In this document: positions 17,604 to 27,430 of the stretch, piece after piece
How the letters are laid out: each line of letters opens with the position of its first letter
Numbering within the stretch: position 1 is the first letter of the stretch
DNA from: Prevotella sp.
GTDB taxonomy: Bacteria; Bacteroidota; Bacteroidia; Bacteroidales; Bacteroidaceae
DNA length: 64,000 bases
Assembly: GCA_016285075.1 (NCBI GenBank)
Contig: JAEEQB010000004.1
Location: forward strand, 62,001 to 126,000
Direction: 5' to 3'
Notes under the pieces: generated by a model
Databases searched by the model: none
What the model saw: the letters and a program-made list of their open reading frames with translations, nothing else
Told to the model about the DNA's origin: nothing
Translations under genes and position numbers: made by a program

Positions 17604-18878
17604 ATGAATACCAATATTTTGAAACGTGAAATGCAGGATGTTCTGGAGAAGAACATCCTGCCGTTTTGGATGGAGAAAATGGTTGACCATGAGCATGGTG
17701 GATTCTATGGTCGAATAGACGGTCACGGACAGCTGCATCCAGAGTCAGAGAAAGGGGCTATCCTCAATGCGCGTATCCTGTGGAGTTTCTCTGCTGCCTA
17801 CCGTGTGCTGCATCAGCCTGAGTATCTTGAGATGGCTACACGAGCCAAGGACTATTTCCTCCAGCATTTTGTCGATGAAGTGTATGGAGGTGTGTACTGG
17901 AGTCTAGACTTCAAAGGACAGCCATTGGACACAAAGAAGCAGTTCTATGCCATTGGCTTTGCCATCTATGGTTTGTCTGAGTACGTCCGAGCCACAGGTG
18001 ACAGGGAAGCACTTGACTATGCTCTTCATCTTTATGAGTGTATTGAGGAACATGCACTCGACTCGGTGTTTAATGGCTATATCGAAGCCTGTACACGAGA
18101 TTGGGGCGAGATAGCCGATATGCGTCTATCCGAACTTGATGCTAACTATCCAAAGTCACAGAACACGCATCTGCATATCATTGAGCCCTATGCAAACCTG
18201 TACCGCTGCATTAAAGAACTGCAGGCTGGCACGTCGTGTAACTACCTACCTGCTATTGGCTCAGTACTGCCTGTTGACATCACTGTGCCAGACGAACTGA
18301 TGATGAGGATTGAGGGCTCTTTGCGCAACCTGATCAATATCTTTATAGACCATATCTTAAATCCTGAGACTCATCATCTTGACTTGTTTTTCGAAAAAGA
18401 CTGGACTCGTGGTGCCGGACAAATAGAGAGTTATGGACACGACATAGAGTGTTCGTGGCTGATGCACGAGGCTGCTCTGGTGCTGGGTGACCCTAATGTC
18501 TTGAAAAAGGTAGAAACAGTTGTGCGGGAAGTGGCAAAGGCTTCAGAGAAGGGCCTGAGACCCGATGGATCCATGATCCATGAGGCCAATCTTACTACGA
18601 ATCATGTGGATGACGACCTCCATTGGTGGGTACAGGCAGAGAATGTCGTCGGGTGGTATAACATCTATCAGCATTTCGGCGACGAGCAGGCTCTTGAGCA
18701 TGCTTTACAGTGCTGGGACTATATCAAGAACCATCTCATTGACTGGGAGAAAGGCGAGTGGTATTGGAGTCGACATTCCGATGGCACCCTCAATCTCGAC
18801 GATGATAAAGCGGGCTTCTGGAAGTGCCCCTATCACAATAGCCGTATGTGTCTGGAGCTGATAGAGAGAATTGCCTGA
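17604..18878 (+). CDS. Cellobiose/mannobiose 2-epimerase (AGE family)
   Basis: A 424-residue (alpha/alpha)6-barrel enzyme of the N-acylglucosamine 2-epimerase superfamily. Conserved features include the N-terminal ILPFWMEKMVDHEHGGFYGRIDG, the segment QNTHLHIIEPYANLY and the late WKCPYHNSRMCLE. In mannan operons this family epimerises mannobiose to mannosyl-glucose, the substrate of the GH130 enzyme two genes upstream. The gene ends one base before the end of the convergent ttcA-like gene, so no terminator separates them. Confidence 0.9.
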   Translation: MNTNILKREMQDVLEKNILPFWMEKMVDHEHGGFYGRIDGHGQLHPESEKGAILNARILWSFSAAYRVLHQPEYLEMATRAKDYFLQHFVDEVYGGVYWSLDFKGQPLDTKKQFYAIGFAIYGLSEYVRATGDREALDYALHLYECIEEHALDSVFNGYIEACTRDWGEIADMRLSELDANYPKSQNTHLHIIEPYANLYRCIKELQAGTSCNYLPAIGSVLPVDITVPDELMMRIEGSLRNLINIFIDHILNPETHHLDLFFEKDWTRGAGQIESYGHDIECSWLMHEAALVLGDPNVLKKVETVVREVAKASEKGLRPDGSMIHEANLTTNHVDDDLHWWVQAENVVGWYNIYQHFGDEQALEHALQCWDYIKNHLIDWEKGEWYWSRHSDGTLNLDDDKAGFWKCPYHNSRMCLELIERIA

Positions 18879-18879
18879 G

Positions 18880-19614
18880 TTACTCCTCAACCAGTTTGCC
18901 CTCAGCCTCGAGTGCGCTCCAAAGAGAATAGCGAGCCTCGGGGTTGAGGGCTTCTAGTTGTTTGAATACAGAAGCGATGTTCGTACGGTTGGACTCATGC
19001 TCAAAAGGACAGCGTTTCTCCTGACGTTCGTAACCACGTTGGGCCGCATAAAGGCTGATGTCTGATTCGTGGCAGAGACAGAGTGGACGTATGATGGTGA
19101 GTGGCATCTTACGCATGCGTAGTTTTACGGGCATGGTAGAGAAATGGCTTTGGAACGTGAGATTCATCAGGCAGGTGTTCAGTATGTCGTCCTGATGATG
19201 GCCGAGAGCAATCTTGTTGCATCCTAACTGCTGGGCTGTATTGAACAACTGCTTGCGACGAGCCCATGAGCACAGGAAACAGGGCTGTTTCTGTTTTCTG
19301 CGGATGGCCGATGAAGAGATCTGGTCGGAAGGGGTGGGGAAACATGTGTTAACCACGTGAAGCCTGACACCAAGTTCGTTGCAGAAATGCTGCAGATAGG
19401 ATGTGTCGGTTTCGTAACTGATTTCATTCATCCTTACATGAAGAGCCTGCACGGTAAATTCCGGGTGACGGATACGAGCCCGTTCTGCCAACAGTTCCAA
19501 CAGTAACAGAGAGTCTTTGCCTCCAGAAAGCCCTACAAGCACACTATCGCCGTCTTCCAACAGGCGGAAGGTGGCGATAGCACGGATAAACTGCTTCTGA
19601 AGTCGGTGCTTCAT
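18880..19614 (-). CDS. tRNA 2-thiocytidine synthetase TtcA-like protein
   Basis: A 244-residue PP-loop ATPase. SGGKDSLLLLEL is the ATP pyrophosphatase loop. PCFLCSWARRK supplies the CxxC pair, and a GHHQDDILNT segment follows, matching the TtcA/TtuA iron-sulphur thiolation enzymes. It thiolates a tRNA base, probably cytidine 32. It is the last gene of the thr operon, 3 bases after thrC, although function and pathway are unrelated. The third cluster cysteine is probably Cys in KRCPFEHESN. Confidence 0.8.
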   Translation of the reverse strand: MKHRLQKQFIRAIATFRLLEDGDSVLVGLSGGKDSLLLLELLAERARIRHPEFTVQALHVRMNEISYETDTSYLQHFCNELGVRLHVVNTCFPTPSDQISSSAIRRKQKQPCFLCSWARRKQLFNTAQQLGCNKIALGHHQDDILNTCLMNLTFQSHFSTMPVKLRMRKMPLTIIRPLCLCHESDISLYAAQRGYERQEKRCPFEHESNRTNIASVFKQLEALNPEARYSLWSALEAEGKLVEE

Positions 19615-19617
19615 GAG

Positions 19618-20946
19618 TTATTGCTTCAGTAAATACTGCTTGAAGTCTTCGAAATGCTTGGTCATGGGTACATTCTGCTTCTCACCCTCCATGAAGGCAC
19701 GAAGACGAGCGGGAATCTCTACGTCTATACCTAGGATATCGTCAACCTTCTCCTTGAACTTTGCAGGATGAGCTGTCTCGCAGAACACTCCGACTTCACC
19801 AGGCTGCAGACTGTCAACAAGTGCTTGGTAGCCACATGCTCCATGCGGATCAAGGATATAGCCATTCTCCTCATAGCATTGCCGCATGGTCTGTTTGATT
19901 TCCTCATCCTTGTAGGTGGCACCGCTGATCAGGTTGGTGATACGATGATGCGTGGCCTCGTCAGTCAGCTTCTTGTTCTGGCTGTAGAGATTGATAATGC
20001 GGGCGAAGTTAGAAGGGTCGCCCACATCCATTGCATTCGCCAGTGTCTGAATGGAAGGCTTGGGGGAGTACTTGCCTGTCAGCAGGTAATTGAAGAACAC
20101 ATCGTTGGCATTGTTGGAAGCAATGAAACGCTTGATGGGTAGTCCCATCTGGTGGCCGAAGAGTGCCGAGCAGATGTTGCCGAAGTTACCTGACGGTACG
20201 CACATCACCAGTTCGTCTGCTTTGTCGAGAGCTTTCATGCGGGCGTATGCGTTGAAATAGTAGAACGCCTGTGGAAGGAAACGTGCCACATTAATGGAGT
20301 TGGCTGAAGTCAGCTTCATGTGCTGATTGAGTTCCGCATCCATAAAAGCCGACTTAACGAGAGCCTGGCAATCGTCAAAGACGCCATCCACCTCGATAGC
20401 GGTGATGTTCTGTCCAAGTGTTGTGAACTGGCATTCCTGAATGGGAGAAACCTTGCCTTTAGGATAGAGCACATAGACATGAATGCCATCTACGCCAAGA
20501 AAACCGTTTGCTACCGCGGAACCAGTGTCTCCAGAGGTGGCAACAAGTACATTCACCTGCTCGCCTTTACCCTCCATGCGTATGAAGTACTGTAGCAGTC
20601 TGGCCATGAACCTGGCACCTACGTCTTTGAAGGCAAGGGTAGGACCATGAAAGAGTTCCAGTGCATAGATGTTTTCCTTTACCTTAACCACAGGACAGTC
20701 GAATGCCAATGTGTCGTAGACGATATCCTGCAATGCATCAAGGTCAACATCTTCCCCGAAGAAGGCGCTGGCCACATTGTAGGCAATCTGCTGGAACGAC
20801 ATCTCGTGGATATTTCCGAAGAATACCTTAGGCAGGATCTTTATTTCTTCAGGCATGTAAAGGCCGCGGTCTTCTGCCAGACCTTTTACGACGGCCTTAT
20901 GTAAATCGGCTATAGTAGCATTTCCGTTGGTGCTGTAATAGTTCAT
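19618..20946 (-). CDS. thrC: Threonine synthase
   Basis: A 442-residue PLP enzyme converting O-phosphohomoserine to threonine. It begins YYSTNGNATIADLHKAV. The PLP lysine is Lys107 in HGPTLAFKDVG, and the phosphate-binding region follows in VATSGDTGSAVANGF. Length and order are typical of the long bacterial class. It lies 4 bases after the PGM-like gene and is third in the thrA operon. Confidence 0.96.
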   Translation of the reverse strand: MNYYSTNGNATIADLHKAVVKGLAEDRGLYMPEEIKILPKVFFGNIHEMSFQQIAYNVASAFFGEDVDLDALQDIVYDTLAFDCPVVKVKENIYALELFHGPTLAFKDVGARFMARLLQYFIRMEGKGEQVNVLVATSGDTGSAVANGFLGVDGIHVYVLYPKGKVSPIQECQFTTLGQNITAIEVDGVFDDCQALVKSAFMDAELNQHMKLTSANSINVARFLPQAFYYFNAYARMKALDKADELVMCVPSGNFGNICSALFGHQMGLPIKRFIASNNANDVFFNYLLTGKYSPKPSIQTLANAMDVGDPSNFARIINLYSQNKKLTDEATHHRITNLISGATYKDEEIKQTMRQCYEENGYILDPHGACGYQALVDSLQPGEVGVFCETAHPAKFKEKVDDILGIDVEIPARLRAFMEGEKQNVPMTKHFEDFKQYLLKQ

Positions 20947-20950
20947 AAGC

Positions 20951-22213
20951 TTATTCTATTTTCATCAGTTCTTGCATGAATTCATTGAGTCTCAACAAAC
21001 CGTAGCTGCCACAGACACAAGACACCTCGTCGTACTTCTGTGTCTCGTCGGGTTCAATGCCACGATACCAAAACAGGAATGGGACAGGTTGGCCTACATG
21101 TATGCGTTGCTCCACGGGTGTAAGATGGTCGGGTAGTACGGCTATACATACGGGAGCGTTCCAGGTCCCCACCTCTTTATATATAGGTGCAATGAGACGC
21201 TGGTCAAGATACTCGATGGTTTTCAACTTCAAATCAAGATCACCATCATGTCCAGCCTCATCGCTTGCCTCCACATGAACGAATACAAAGTCATCGTTCC
21301 GCAACGCATCAATTGCAGCCTGTGCCTTACCTTCGTAGTTCGTATCGGCAAGGCCTGTGGCGCCTTCCACCTCGACAATCTTCAGTCCTGCATAGTGGCC
21401 TATTCCGCGGATAAGGTCTACGGCAGATATCACTGTACCGCTCTTGATTTCCGGATATTGCTGCATCAGGGTCTGCATCGATGGTCGGTACCCTCCACTC
21501 CAGGGCCAGATGCTGTTGGCCTGACGGATGCCGTGCTTCTGGCGCTCGATGTTGAAGGGATGCTTGGCCAGAATGTCCTGGGATTTTAGAATCATCTCAT
21601 TGATCAGGCTGGCTGTCTCTTGGGGTGTCAGTCGTCCTTTTTCTATAGGTGCATTCTCCTCTGGTCTGACAAGCAGCTCGCGCCACTCTTCATTGGGATG
21701 GTCGTGGGGTGGGGCACAGATGATGTGTTTTGAGCCTCCTTTGATGACCAGCAGATGGCGATACTGGATGCCGGTAATGAACTTCACGCGTTCACAGCCC
21801 TCTCTTTCGTTGATAGGTTTTGAGAGCTTCTCATTGAGGTGGTCTATCAGTACTCGTGCATCCTCTGTCTCCAGGTTACCACCATTATGAGTGATGATTT
21901 TCCCATCTGCGAGTGAAATGATATTGCAACGGATGGCAAAGTCATCGTCTGCCATCTCATATCCTATGCTGGCAGCTTCCAAAGGACCGCGACCTTCATA
22001 GACTTTGTTCAGATCGTAGCCGAGGATGGCTGTATTAGCGACTTCACTGCCAGGAGGAAACCCCTCTGGTACGGTGACAAGTCGTCCGCATCGTCCTTCC
22101 CTGGCCAGCAGGTCCATCATCGGCTTATGGGCATACTGCAACAAAGTCTTCCCACCGAGACGCTCGACGGGAAGATCTGCCATGCCATCACCAAGTATGA
22201 TGATATGCTTCAT
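20951..22213 (-). CDS. Phosphoglycerate mutase-like protein, probable homoserine kinase
   Basis: A 420-residue member of the alkaline-phosphatase superfamily related to archaeal cofactor-independent phosphoglycerate mutase (COG3635). It shows the N-terminal metal motif IILGDGMADLP, HNGGNLETED, and the metal-binding cluster VHVEASDEAGHDGD followed by LPDHLTP. It sits between thrA and thrC (3 and 4 bases), exactly where homoserine kinase is needed, and no thrB is in the operon. Proteins of this family in Bacteroides thr operons have been proposed as the missing homoserine kinase. The biochemical activity here is inference from context. Confidence 0.8.
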   Translation of the reverse strand: MKHIIILGDGMADLPVERLGGKTLLQYAHKPMMDLLAREGRCGRLVTVPEGFPPGSEVANTAILGYDLNKVYEGRGPLEAASIGYEMADDDFAIRCNIISLADGKIITHNGGNLETEDARVLIDHLNEKLSKPINEREGCERVKFITGIQYRHLLVIKGGSKHIICAPPHDHPNEEWRELLVRPEENAPIEKGRLTPQETASLINEMILKSQDILAKHPFNIERQKHGIRQANSIWPWSGGYRPSMQTLMQQYPEIKSGTVISAVDLIRGIGHYAGLKIVEVEGATGLADTNYEGKAQAAIDALRNDDFVFVHVEASDEAGHDGDLDLKLKTIEYLDQRLIAPIYKEVGTWNAPVCIAVLPDHLTPVEQRIHVGQPVPFLFWYRGIEPDETQKYDEVSCVCGSYGLLRLNEFMQELMKIE

Positions 22214-22216
22214 AAG

Positions 22217-24694
22217 TTAAATATTTGCGATAGACATGATATTGGCGAAGACACCTGCTGCAGTTACAGCTGCGCCAGCACCATAGCCTTGAATCAGCAT
22301 GGGATACTCCTTGTAGCGCTCAGTGGTAAGCAGCACAATGTTGTTAGAGCCTTCCAGACCATAGAACGGATGTCCGTAGGGTACCTCCTTCAGGGCAACA
22401 CTTGTCTTGAAGGATGAAGGATCGCTCTCGTCAGCCTCCATCGTAGCCACGAAGCGCCAACGCTTGTTCTCGGCCTCCAGCTTCTGACGTCGAACCTCAA
22501 AGTCGGCATCCAGTTCAGGCAGACGTTTCCAGAAGTCATCAAGGGTTCCCTCGAAATAGCTGTCGGGCACGAACAGATGCTTCTCTACATCGTCTTGCTC
22601 CACCTTATAGCCTGCCTCACGGGTGAGGATGACCAGTTTCCGGATAACGTCTGTACCACTGAGGTCAATTCTTGGATCGGGCTCGGAGTAACGCTGCTCC
22701 TTGGCACGGCGTACGGTCTCGGAGAATGGCACATCAGCAGCAATCTCGTTGAAGATGAAGTTCAGCGTACCACTCAAGATGGCCTCAATCTTCAGGATCT
22801 TATCACCTGAGTTGCAGAGGTCGTTGATGGTGCCGATGATAGGCAGGCCAGCACCTACGTTGGTCTCATAGCGGAACCAGACGCCACGGTCACGAGCTGT
22901 CTGACGAAGTCTGATATAGTCGTCGTAGTTGCTTGAAGCTGCAATCTTGTTGGCTGCTACTACCGATATGTTGTGTTCAAGGAAGGTCTGGTAGAGCATT
23001 GCAATCTGACGGCTGGCCGTACAGTCTACGAATACGGAGTTGAAGATATTCATCTTTACGATTTCGTCACGCATGTGCTCCGTATTGGCAGGATAGCCAG
23101 CACGCAGTGTCTTCTCGTAGTTGTCCAGGTCAATGCCATCGCGATCCAAAACAAAGTTGTCGACATCCGAGATACCCACTACGTTCAGCTTCAGGCGCTT
23201 TGTCTGCATCAGGTACTGCTGTTGGGTGCGGATCTGTTCGAGCAGCATACCACCGACAGTTCCAATACCACAGATGAAGAGGTTGAGAACCTTGTATTCC
23301 GACAGGAAGAAAGAGTCGTGGAGCACATTAAGTGACTTACGCAGGAACCTTCCGTCTACCACAAACGAGATATTTGTCTCAGAGGCACCTTGGGCACAGG
23401 CAATCACACTGATACCTGAACGGCCCAGTGTGCCAAACAGCTTACCGGCAATGCCAGGTGTCTGTTTCATGTTCTCACCCACAATGGCGATGGTGGCCAA
23501 ACCACTTTCCACCTGCATGGGGAACATGGCACCCGTCTCTATTTCCTTGGCAAACTCGGCGTTCAGCACTTCTGCTGCCGACTCTGCATCCTCATCACGC
23601 ACACCGATTGAGGTGGAGTTTTCTGAAGAGGCCTGAGAAACCATAAAGACAGATATCCCCTTATTCGCAAGAGTGGTGAAGATTCGGCGGTTCACACCAA
23701 TCACACCCACCATTGAGAGACCTGTCACGGTAATCAGAGTGGTGCCCTTGATGCTCGAAATGCCTTTAATGGGTTTCTGGTCGTTCTCTATCTTATCCTT
23801 GATGAGTGTTCCTGGATGCTCGGGATTGAATGTGTTCTTCACCTTGATGGGGATATTCTTCACGCAAACCGGATAGATGGTGGGAGGATAGATCACCTTT
23901 GCACCGAAGTTACAGAGTTCCATCGCCTCTACATAAGAGAGCTCATTAATAGTATAGGCACTCTTGATGACCTTCGGGTCAGCCGTCATGAAACCGTCAA
24001 CATCTGTCCAGATCTCGAGGCATTCGGCATTCAACACAGCAGCGATGATGGAAGCTGTGTAGTCAGATCCGCCGCGACCCAGATTGGTGGTCTCGTGGGT
24101 GTCTCTGTCTCTGGCAATGAAGCCAGGTACCACATATACTTTGTTCGTTGCAGTATTACTGCAACAGATAGAACTGAAGGCCTCTTTTACCAGCAGAGTA
24201 GTCAAATCGGCATCAATGACGTGATTGCCTTGCTTCTTCTCTGTGCGGATGAAGTCGCGACTGTTCATGCGGACACCATTCTTGATGATTGCTGCCACGA
24301 TATGGGAACTCAGGCGCTCACCATAGGAAACAATGGTGTCCTCGGTCTTCTTGGACAGGTCGTGTATCAGGTACACACCGTAGAAGATGCTCTTCAACTG
24401 GTCGAAGAGCTGGTCTACATTATTAAATAAATCTATGCGCTTTTTGTCATCCGTCATGATGGCCTCAATCATCTGGTGGTGGCGGGTTACCATCGCGTCG
24501 AATTCCTCACGATAGTGCTCATCGCCTTGCTTGGCCATCTGCGATGTGGCGATCAGTTTGTCGGTGATGCCGTCAAGTGCACTTACTACTACTACGACAG
24601 GTTGCGTCCGAGCCTCTGTCTCCACAATTTTTTTCAAGCTAAGAATGCTTTTTACGGAACCTACGGACGTTCCGCCGAATTTCATTACTTTCAT
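22217..24694 (-). CDS. thrA: Bifunctional aspartate kinase / homoserine dehydrogenase
   Basis: An 825-residue fusion giving the first and third steps of threonine synthesis. Residues 1-290 are the aspartokinase (KVMKFGGTSVGS). Two ACT domains follow around 310-460 (TVTGLSMVGVIGVN, IAIVGENMKQTPG). Homoserine dehydrogenase follows with NLFICGIGTVGG and the late catalytic segment ending AAVTAAGVFANIMSIANI. The start at 24694 (MKVMKFGG) is the family start; 26 further upstream codons are rejected because they overlap the promoter. It is the first gene of the operon thrA, PGM-like, thrC, ttcA-like. Confidence 0.96.
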   Translation of the reverse strand: MKVMKFGGTSVGSVKSILSLKKIVETEARTQPVVVVVSALDGITDKLIATSQMAKQGDEHYREEFDAMVTRHHQMIEAIMTDDKKRIDLFNNVDQLFDQLKSIFYGVYLIHDLSKKTEDTIVSYGERLSSHIVAAIIKNGVRMNSRDFIRTEKKQGNHVIDADLTTLLVKEAFSSICCSNTATNKVYVVPGFIARDRDTHETTNLGRGGSDYTASIIAAVLNAECLEIWTDVDGFMTADPKVIKSAYTINELSYVEAMELCNFGAKVIYPPTIYPVCVKNIPIKVKNTFNPEHPGTLIKDKIENDQKPIKGISSIKGTTLITVTGLSMVGVIGVNRRIFTTLANKGISVFMVSQASSENSTSIGVRDEDAESAAEVLNAEFAKEIETGAMFPMQVESGLATIAIVGENMKQTPGIAGKLFGTLGRSGISVIACAQGASETNISFVVDGRFLRKSLNVLHDSFFLSEYKVLNLFICGIGTVGGMLLEQIRTQQQYLMQTKRLKLNVVGISDVDNFVLDRDGIDLDNYEKTLRAGYPANTEHMRDEIVKMNIFNSVFVDCTASRQIAMLYQTFLEHNISVVAANKIAASSNYDDYIRLRQTARDRGVWFRYETNVGAGLPIIGTINDLCNSGDKILKIEAILSGTLNFIFNEIAADVPFSETVRRAKEQRYSEPDPRIDLSGTDVIRKLVILTREAGYKVEQDDVEKHLFVPDSYFEGTLDDFWKRLPELDADFEVRRQKLEAENKRWRFVATMEADESDPSSFKTSVALKEVPYGHPFYGLEGSNNIVLLTTERYKEYPMLIQGYGAGAAVTAAGVFANIMSIANI

Positions 24695-24771
24695 ATTCCT
24701 ATGCAATTTTTCTTGCCTAACGGTACCCCTCAACAAGCGGGGCTTCCTCCATTGGCGGCTGCAAAGGTACA

Positions 24772-24779
24772 TAGTTTTT
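24772..24779 (-). promoter_or_regulatory. -7 promoter element of the thr operon
   Basis: On the minus strand this reads TACCTTTG followed by CAGCC. The leader to the thrA ATG is about 70 bases and contains a small CCCC...GGGG hairpin. I saw no threonine-rich leader peptide. Confidence 0.65.
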
Positions 24780-24877
24780 TCGTGATAGCCAACAAAAAAG
24801 CATAAAAATCTTCCGTTTTTTTCTGCAAAGAATACATAAAAAAGGGGAAGTATGTAGGTTGTTCACGATTTTTTTTG

Positions 24878-24885
24878 TAATTTTG
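24878..24885 (+). promoter_or_regulatory. -7 promoter element of pheT
   Basis: TAATTTTG followed by CGCCC lies 33 bases before the pheT ATG. It diverges from the thrA promoter about 100 bases away. Confidence 0.65.
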
Positions 24886-24918
24886 CGCCCGAATTTTAAA
24901 AAGTAAATGTAAAGCAGA

Positions 24919-27381
24919 ATGAATATTTCCTATAAATGGCTGAAGGATTACGTTGACTTCGACCTCACACCACAGCAGGTGTGTGATGCACTGACGTCTA
25001 CTGGACTGGAGGTGGACGCACTGGAAGAAGTGCAGAGTATCAAAGGCGGATTGAAAGGCCTCTACGTGGGCAAGGTGCTTACGTGTGAGGCTCATCCTAA
25101 TAGTGACCATCTTCACGTTACGACTGTTGATTTGGGTAAGACAGAACCCTCTCAGATTGTCTGTGGTGCTCCTAACGTTGCTGCCGGTCAGAAGGTAATC
25201 GTAGCTGATTTGGGCTGTGTACTCTACGATGGTGATCAGGAATTTGTAATTAAGAAGTCCAAACTACGCGGTGTGGAGTCATGTGGTATGATTTGTGCCG
25301 AAGACGAAATAGGCGTGGGGACAAGTCACGACGGTATCATCGTGCTGCCAGAGGATGCTGTAGTGGGTACACCTGCAGCCGAGTATTATCATTTGGAAAG
25401 TGACTGGCTTATTGAAATCGATATTACGGCTAACCGCGCTGACGCTCTGTCGCATTGGGGGGTTGCCCGTGATCTGTATGCCTGGCTCAAGCAGAATGGA
25501 TATGAGACCAGCCTCCATCGTCCTGACGTAGATGACTTTGTTGTTGACGATAACACTCTGCCCATTGATGTGGTGATCGAGAACACTGAGGCCTGCAAAC
25601 GCTATGCGTGTGTCAGCATCACGGATTGTGAGGTGAAGGAGTCGCCGGAATGGTTGAAGACGAGGCTTACCACAGTTGGATTGCGTCCTATTAATAATAT
25701 TGTAGACATTACTAATTATGTCATGATGGCTTATGGCCAGCCCCTGCATACTTTTGATGCTGACATGGTGAAGGGCCATAAGATTGTTGTGAAGACGATG
25801 CCTGAGGGTACACCTTTCCAGACGCTTGATGGTGTGGAGCACAAATTGTCCGACCGTGACTTGGCTATCTGCAATGCCGAGGATGCCATGTGTATAGCTG
25901 GCGTGTTTGGCGGTAAGGGAAGTGGTACGTATGAGACAACAAGAAACGTGGTCTTGGAGAGTGCCTATTTCCATCCTACCTGGATCCGTAAGTCGGCCCG
26001 TCGACATGGGCTCAGTACCGATGCCAGTTTCCGCTTCGAGCGTGGTATCGACCCCAATGGAGTGATCTATGCCTTGAAGCAGGCTGCAATGCTTTGCAAG
26101 GAGCTTGCTGGCGGAAAGGTGTCGATGGAGATTCGTGACGTTTATCCTGAACCCATGAAGAACGCTCAGGTGTCACTGCAGTACGGCTATGTGCATTCGC
26201 TCATCGGCAAGGCCATTCCTGTGGAGACCATCAAGAGCATCTGCCAATCACTGGAGATGAAAGTGGTTTCCGAGGATGCCGAAGGGATGCTTCTTGAAAT
26301 TCCGGCATACCGTGTGGATGTCCAGCGTCCTTGCGACGTAGTGGAAGACATTTTGCGCATCTACGGATATAATAATGTAGAGATACCAACACAACTGAAG
26401 TCAAGCCTTGTCATCAAAGGAGAGGAAGACCGTAAGCACAAACTGCAGAACCTGGTTAGCGAACAATTGGTGGGAGAGGGATTCTGCGAGATACTGAATA
26501 ATTCTCTGACAAAGGCAGCTTATTACGAGCATCCAGGAGAGTCAGAAAACACCTGCCTTGTCCGCATCATGAATCCGCTGTCAAGCGATCTGAACGTGAT
26601 GCGTCACACCTTGCTCTACGGAGGCCTCGAAAGTATTCAGCACAATGCCAATCGGAAGCAGCAGAATCTGCGTTTCTTTGAGTTCGGAAACGTCTATGAC
26701 TATTCGCTTGAGAAGAAAAACGACGAGAACCCCATGCAGGCCTATCACGAGGAGCAGCATGCAGCTCTTTGGGTGACAGGTAAGCGAGTGGAAGGTTCCT
26801 GGGCTCATAAGGACGAGGACTCTTCGTTCTACGAGTTGAGTGCTTATGTGGAAAATATCTTCCGTCGTATAGGTTTGAAACCAGGAATGACCGTACGCAG
26901 TAAGTCCGGGAATCCGGTCTTTGCTGCAGGTATTACGATTCAGAACCGTGGTGGTAAGGTACTGGCAGAGATGGGCATTCTGACAAAGAAACTCCAGAAG
27001 CAATTCTCGTTAGACAATCCTGTCTACTATGCAGAACTGAACTGGACACAGCTGATGAAGGCGACGAAGAAGAACGAGGTGCTCTTCCAGGAAGTACCCA
27101 AGTATCCTGCCGTGAGTCGTGACCTGGCCCTGCTAGTGGACAAGGGCGTGGAGTTTGCACAGATTGAACAGATTGCTCGTCAGACAGAGAAGAAACTGCT
27201 GAAGAAGGTAGAGCTTTTCGATGTCTACGAAGGTGACAAACTACCTGCCGGAAAGAAGTCCTACGCCGTCAACTTCATTCTTCAGGATGAGGAGAAGACC
27301 ATGGGCGACAAGCAGATTGAAGCCATCATGAACAAGTTGATAGCCAACCTGAAGAAACAGCTGAATGCTGAATTAAGATAA
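24919..27381 (+). CDS. pheT: Phenylalanyl-tRNA synthetase beta subunit
   Basis: An 820-residue subunit of the alpha2-beta2 synthetase. Domains in order are the N-terminal region (MNISYKWLKDYV), a tRNA-binding OB fold around residues 40-150 (HPNSDHLHV, GAPNVAAGQKV), the B3/B4 editing domain (ACKRYACVSI, ITNYVMMAYGQPLHTFDA), B5, the core fold, and a C-terminal anticodon-binding domain (EVPKYPAVSRDLAL). pheS is not adjacent, as is usual in Bacteroidetes. yebC follows after 49 bases. Confidence 0.96.
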   Translation: MNISYKWLKDYVDFDLTPQQVCDALTSTGLEVDALEEVQSIKGGLKGLYVGKVLTCEAHPNSDHLHVTTVDLGKTEPSQIVCGAPNVAAGQKVIVADLGCVLYDGDQEFVIKKSKLRGVESCGMICAEDEIGVGTSHDGIIVLPEDAVVGTPAAEYYHLESDWLIEIDITANRADALSHWGVARDLYAWLKQNGYETSLHRPDVDDFVVDDNTLPIDVVIENTEACKRYACVSITDCEVKESPEWLKTRLTTVGLRPINNIVDITNYVMMAYGQPLHTFDADMVKGHKIVVKTMPEGTPFQTLDGVEHKLSDRDLAICNAEDAMCIAGVFGGKGSGTYETTRNVVLESAYFHPTWIRKSARRHGLSTDASFRFERGIDPNGVIYALKQAAMLCKELAGGKVSMEIRDVYPEPMKNAQVSLQYGYVHSLIGKAIPVETIKSICQSLEMKVVSEDAEGMLLEIPAYRVDVQRPCDVVEDILRIYGYNNVEIPTQLKSSLVIKGEEDRKHKLQNLVSEQLVGEGFCEILNNSLTKAAYYEHPGESENTCLVRIMNPLSSDLNVMRHTLLYGGLESIQHNANRKQQNLRFFEFGNVYDYSLEKKNDENPMQAYHEEQHAALWVTGKRVEGSWAHKDEDSSFYELSAYVENIFRRIGLKPGMTVRSKSGNPVFAAGITIQNRGGKVLAEMGILTKKLQKQFSLDNPVYYAELNWTQLMKATKKNEVLFQEVPKYPAVSRDLALLVDKGVEFAQIEQIARQTEKKLLKKVELFDVYEGDKLPAGKKSYAVNFILQDEEKTMGDKQIEAIMNKLIANLKKQLNAELR

Positions 27382-27430
27382 AGTTGAAAGATTGAAATAG
27401 TAAAAGACAAAAATAAATAAAAGTAATCCA

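Noticed and set aside
24695..24772. Upstream extension of thrA or a thr leader peptide
   Set aside because: The extra codons overlap the promoter element and contain no run of threonine or isoleucine codons, so neither a longer protein nor a classical attenuator is supported.
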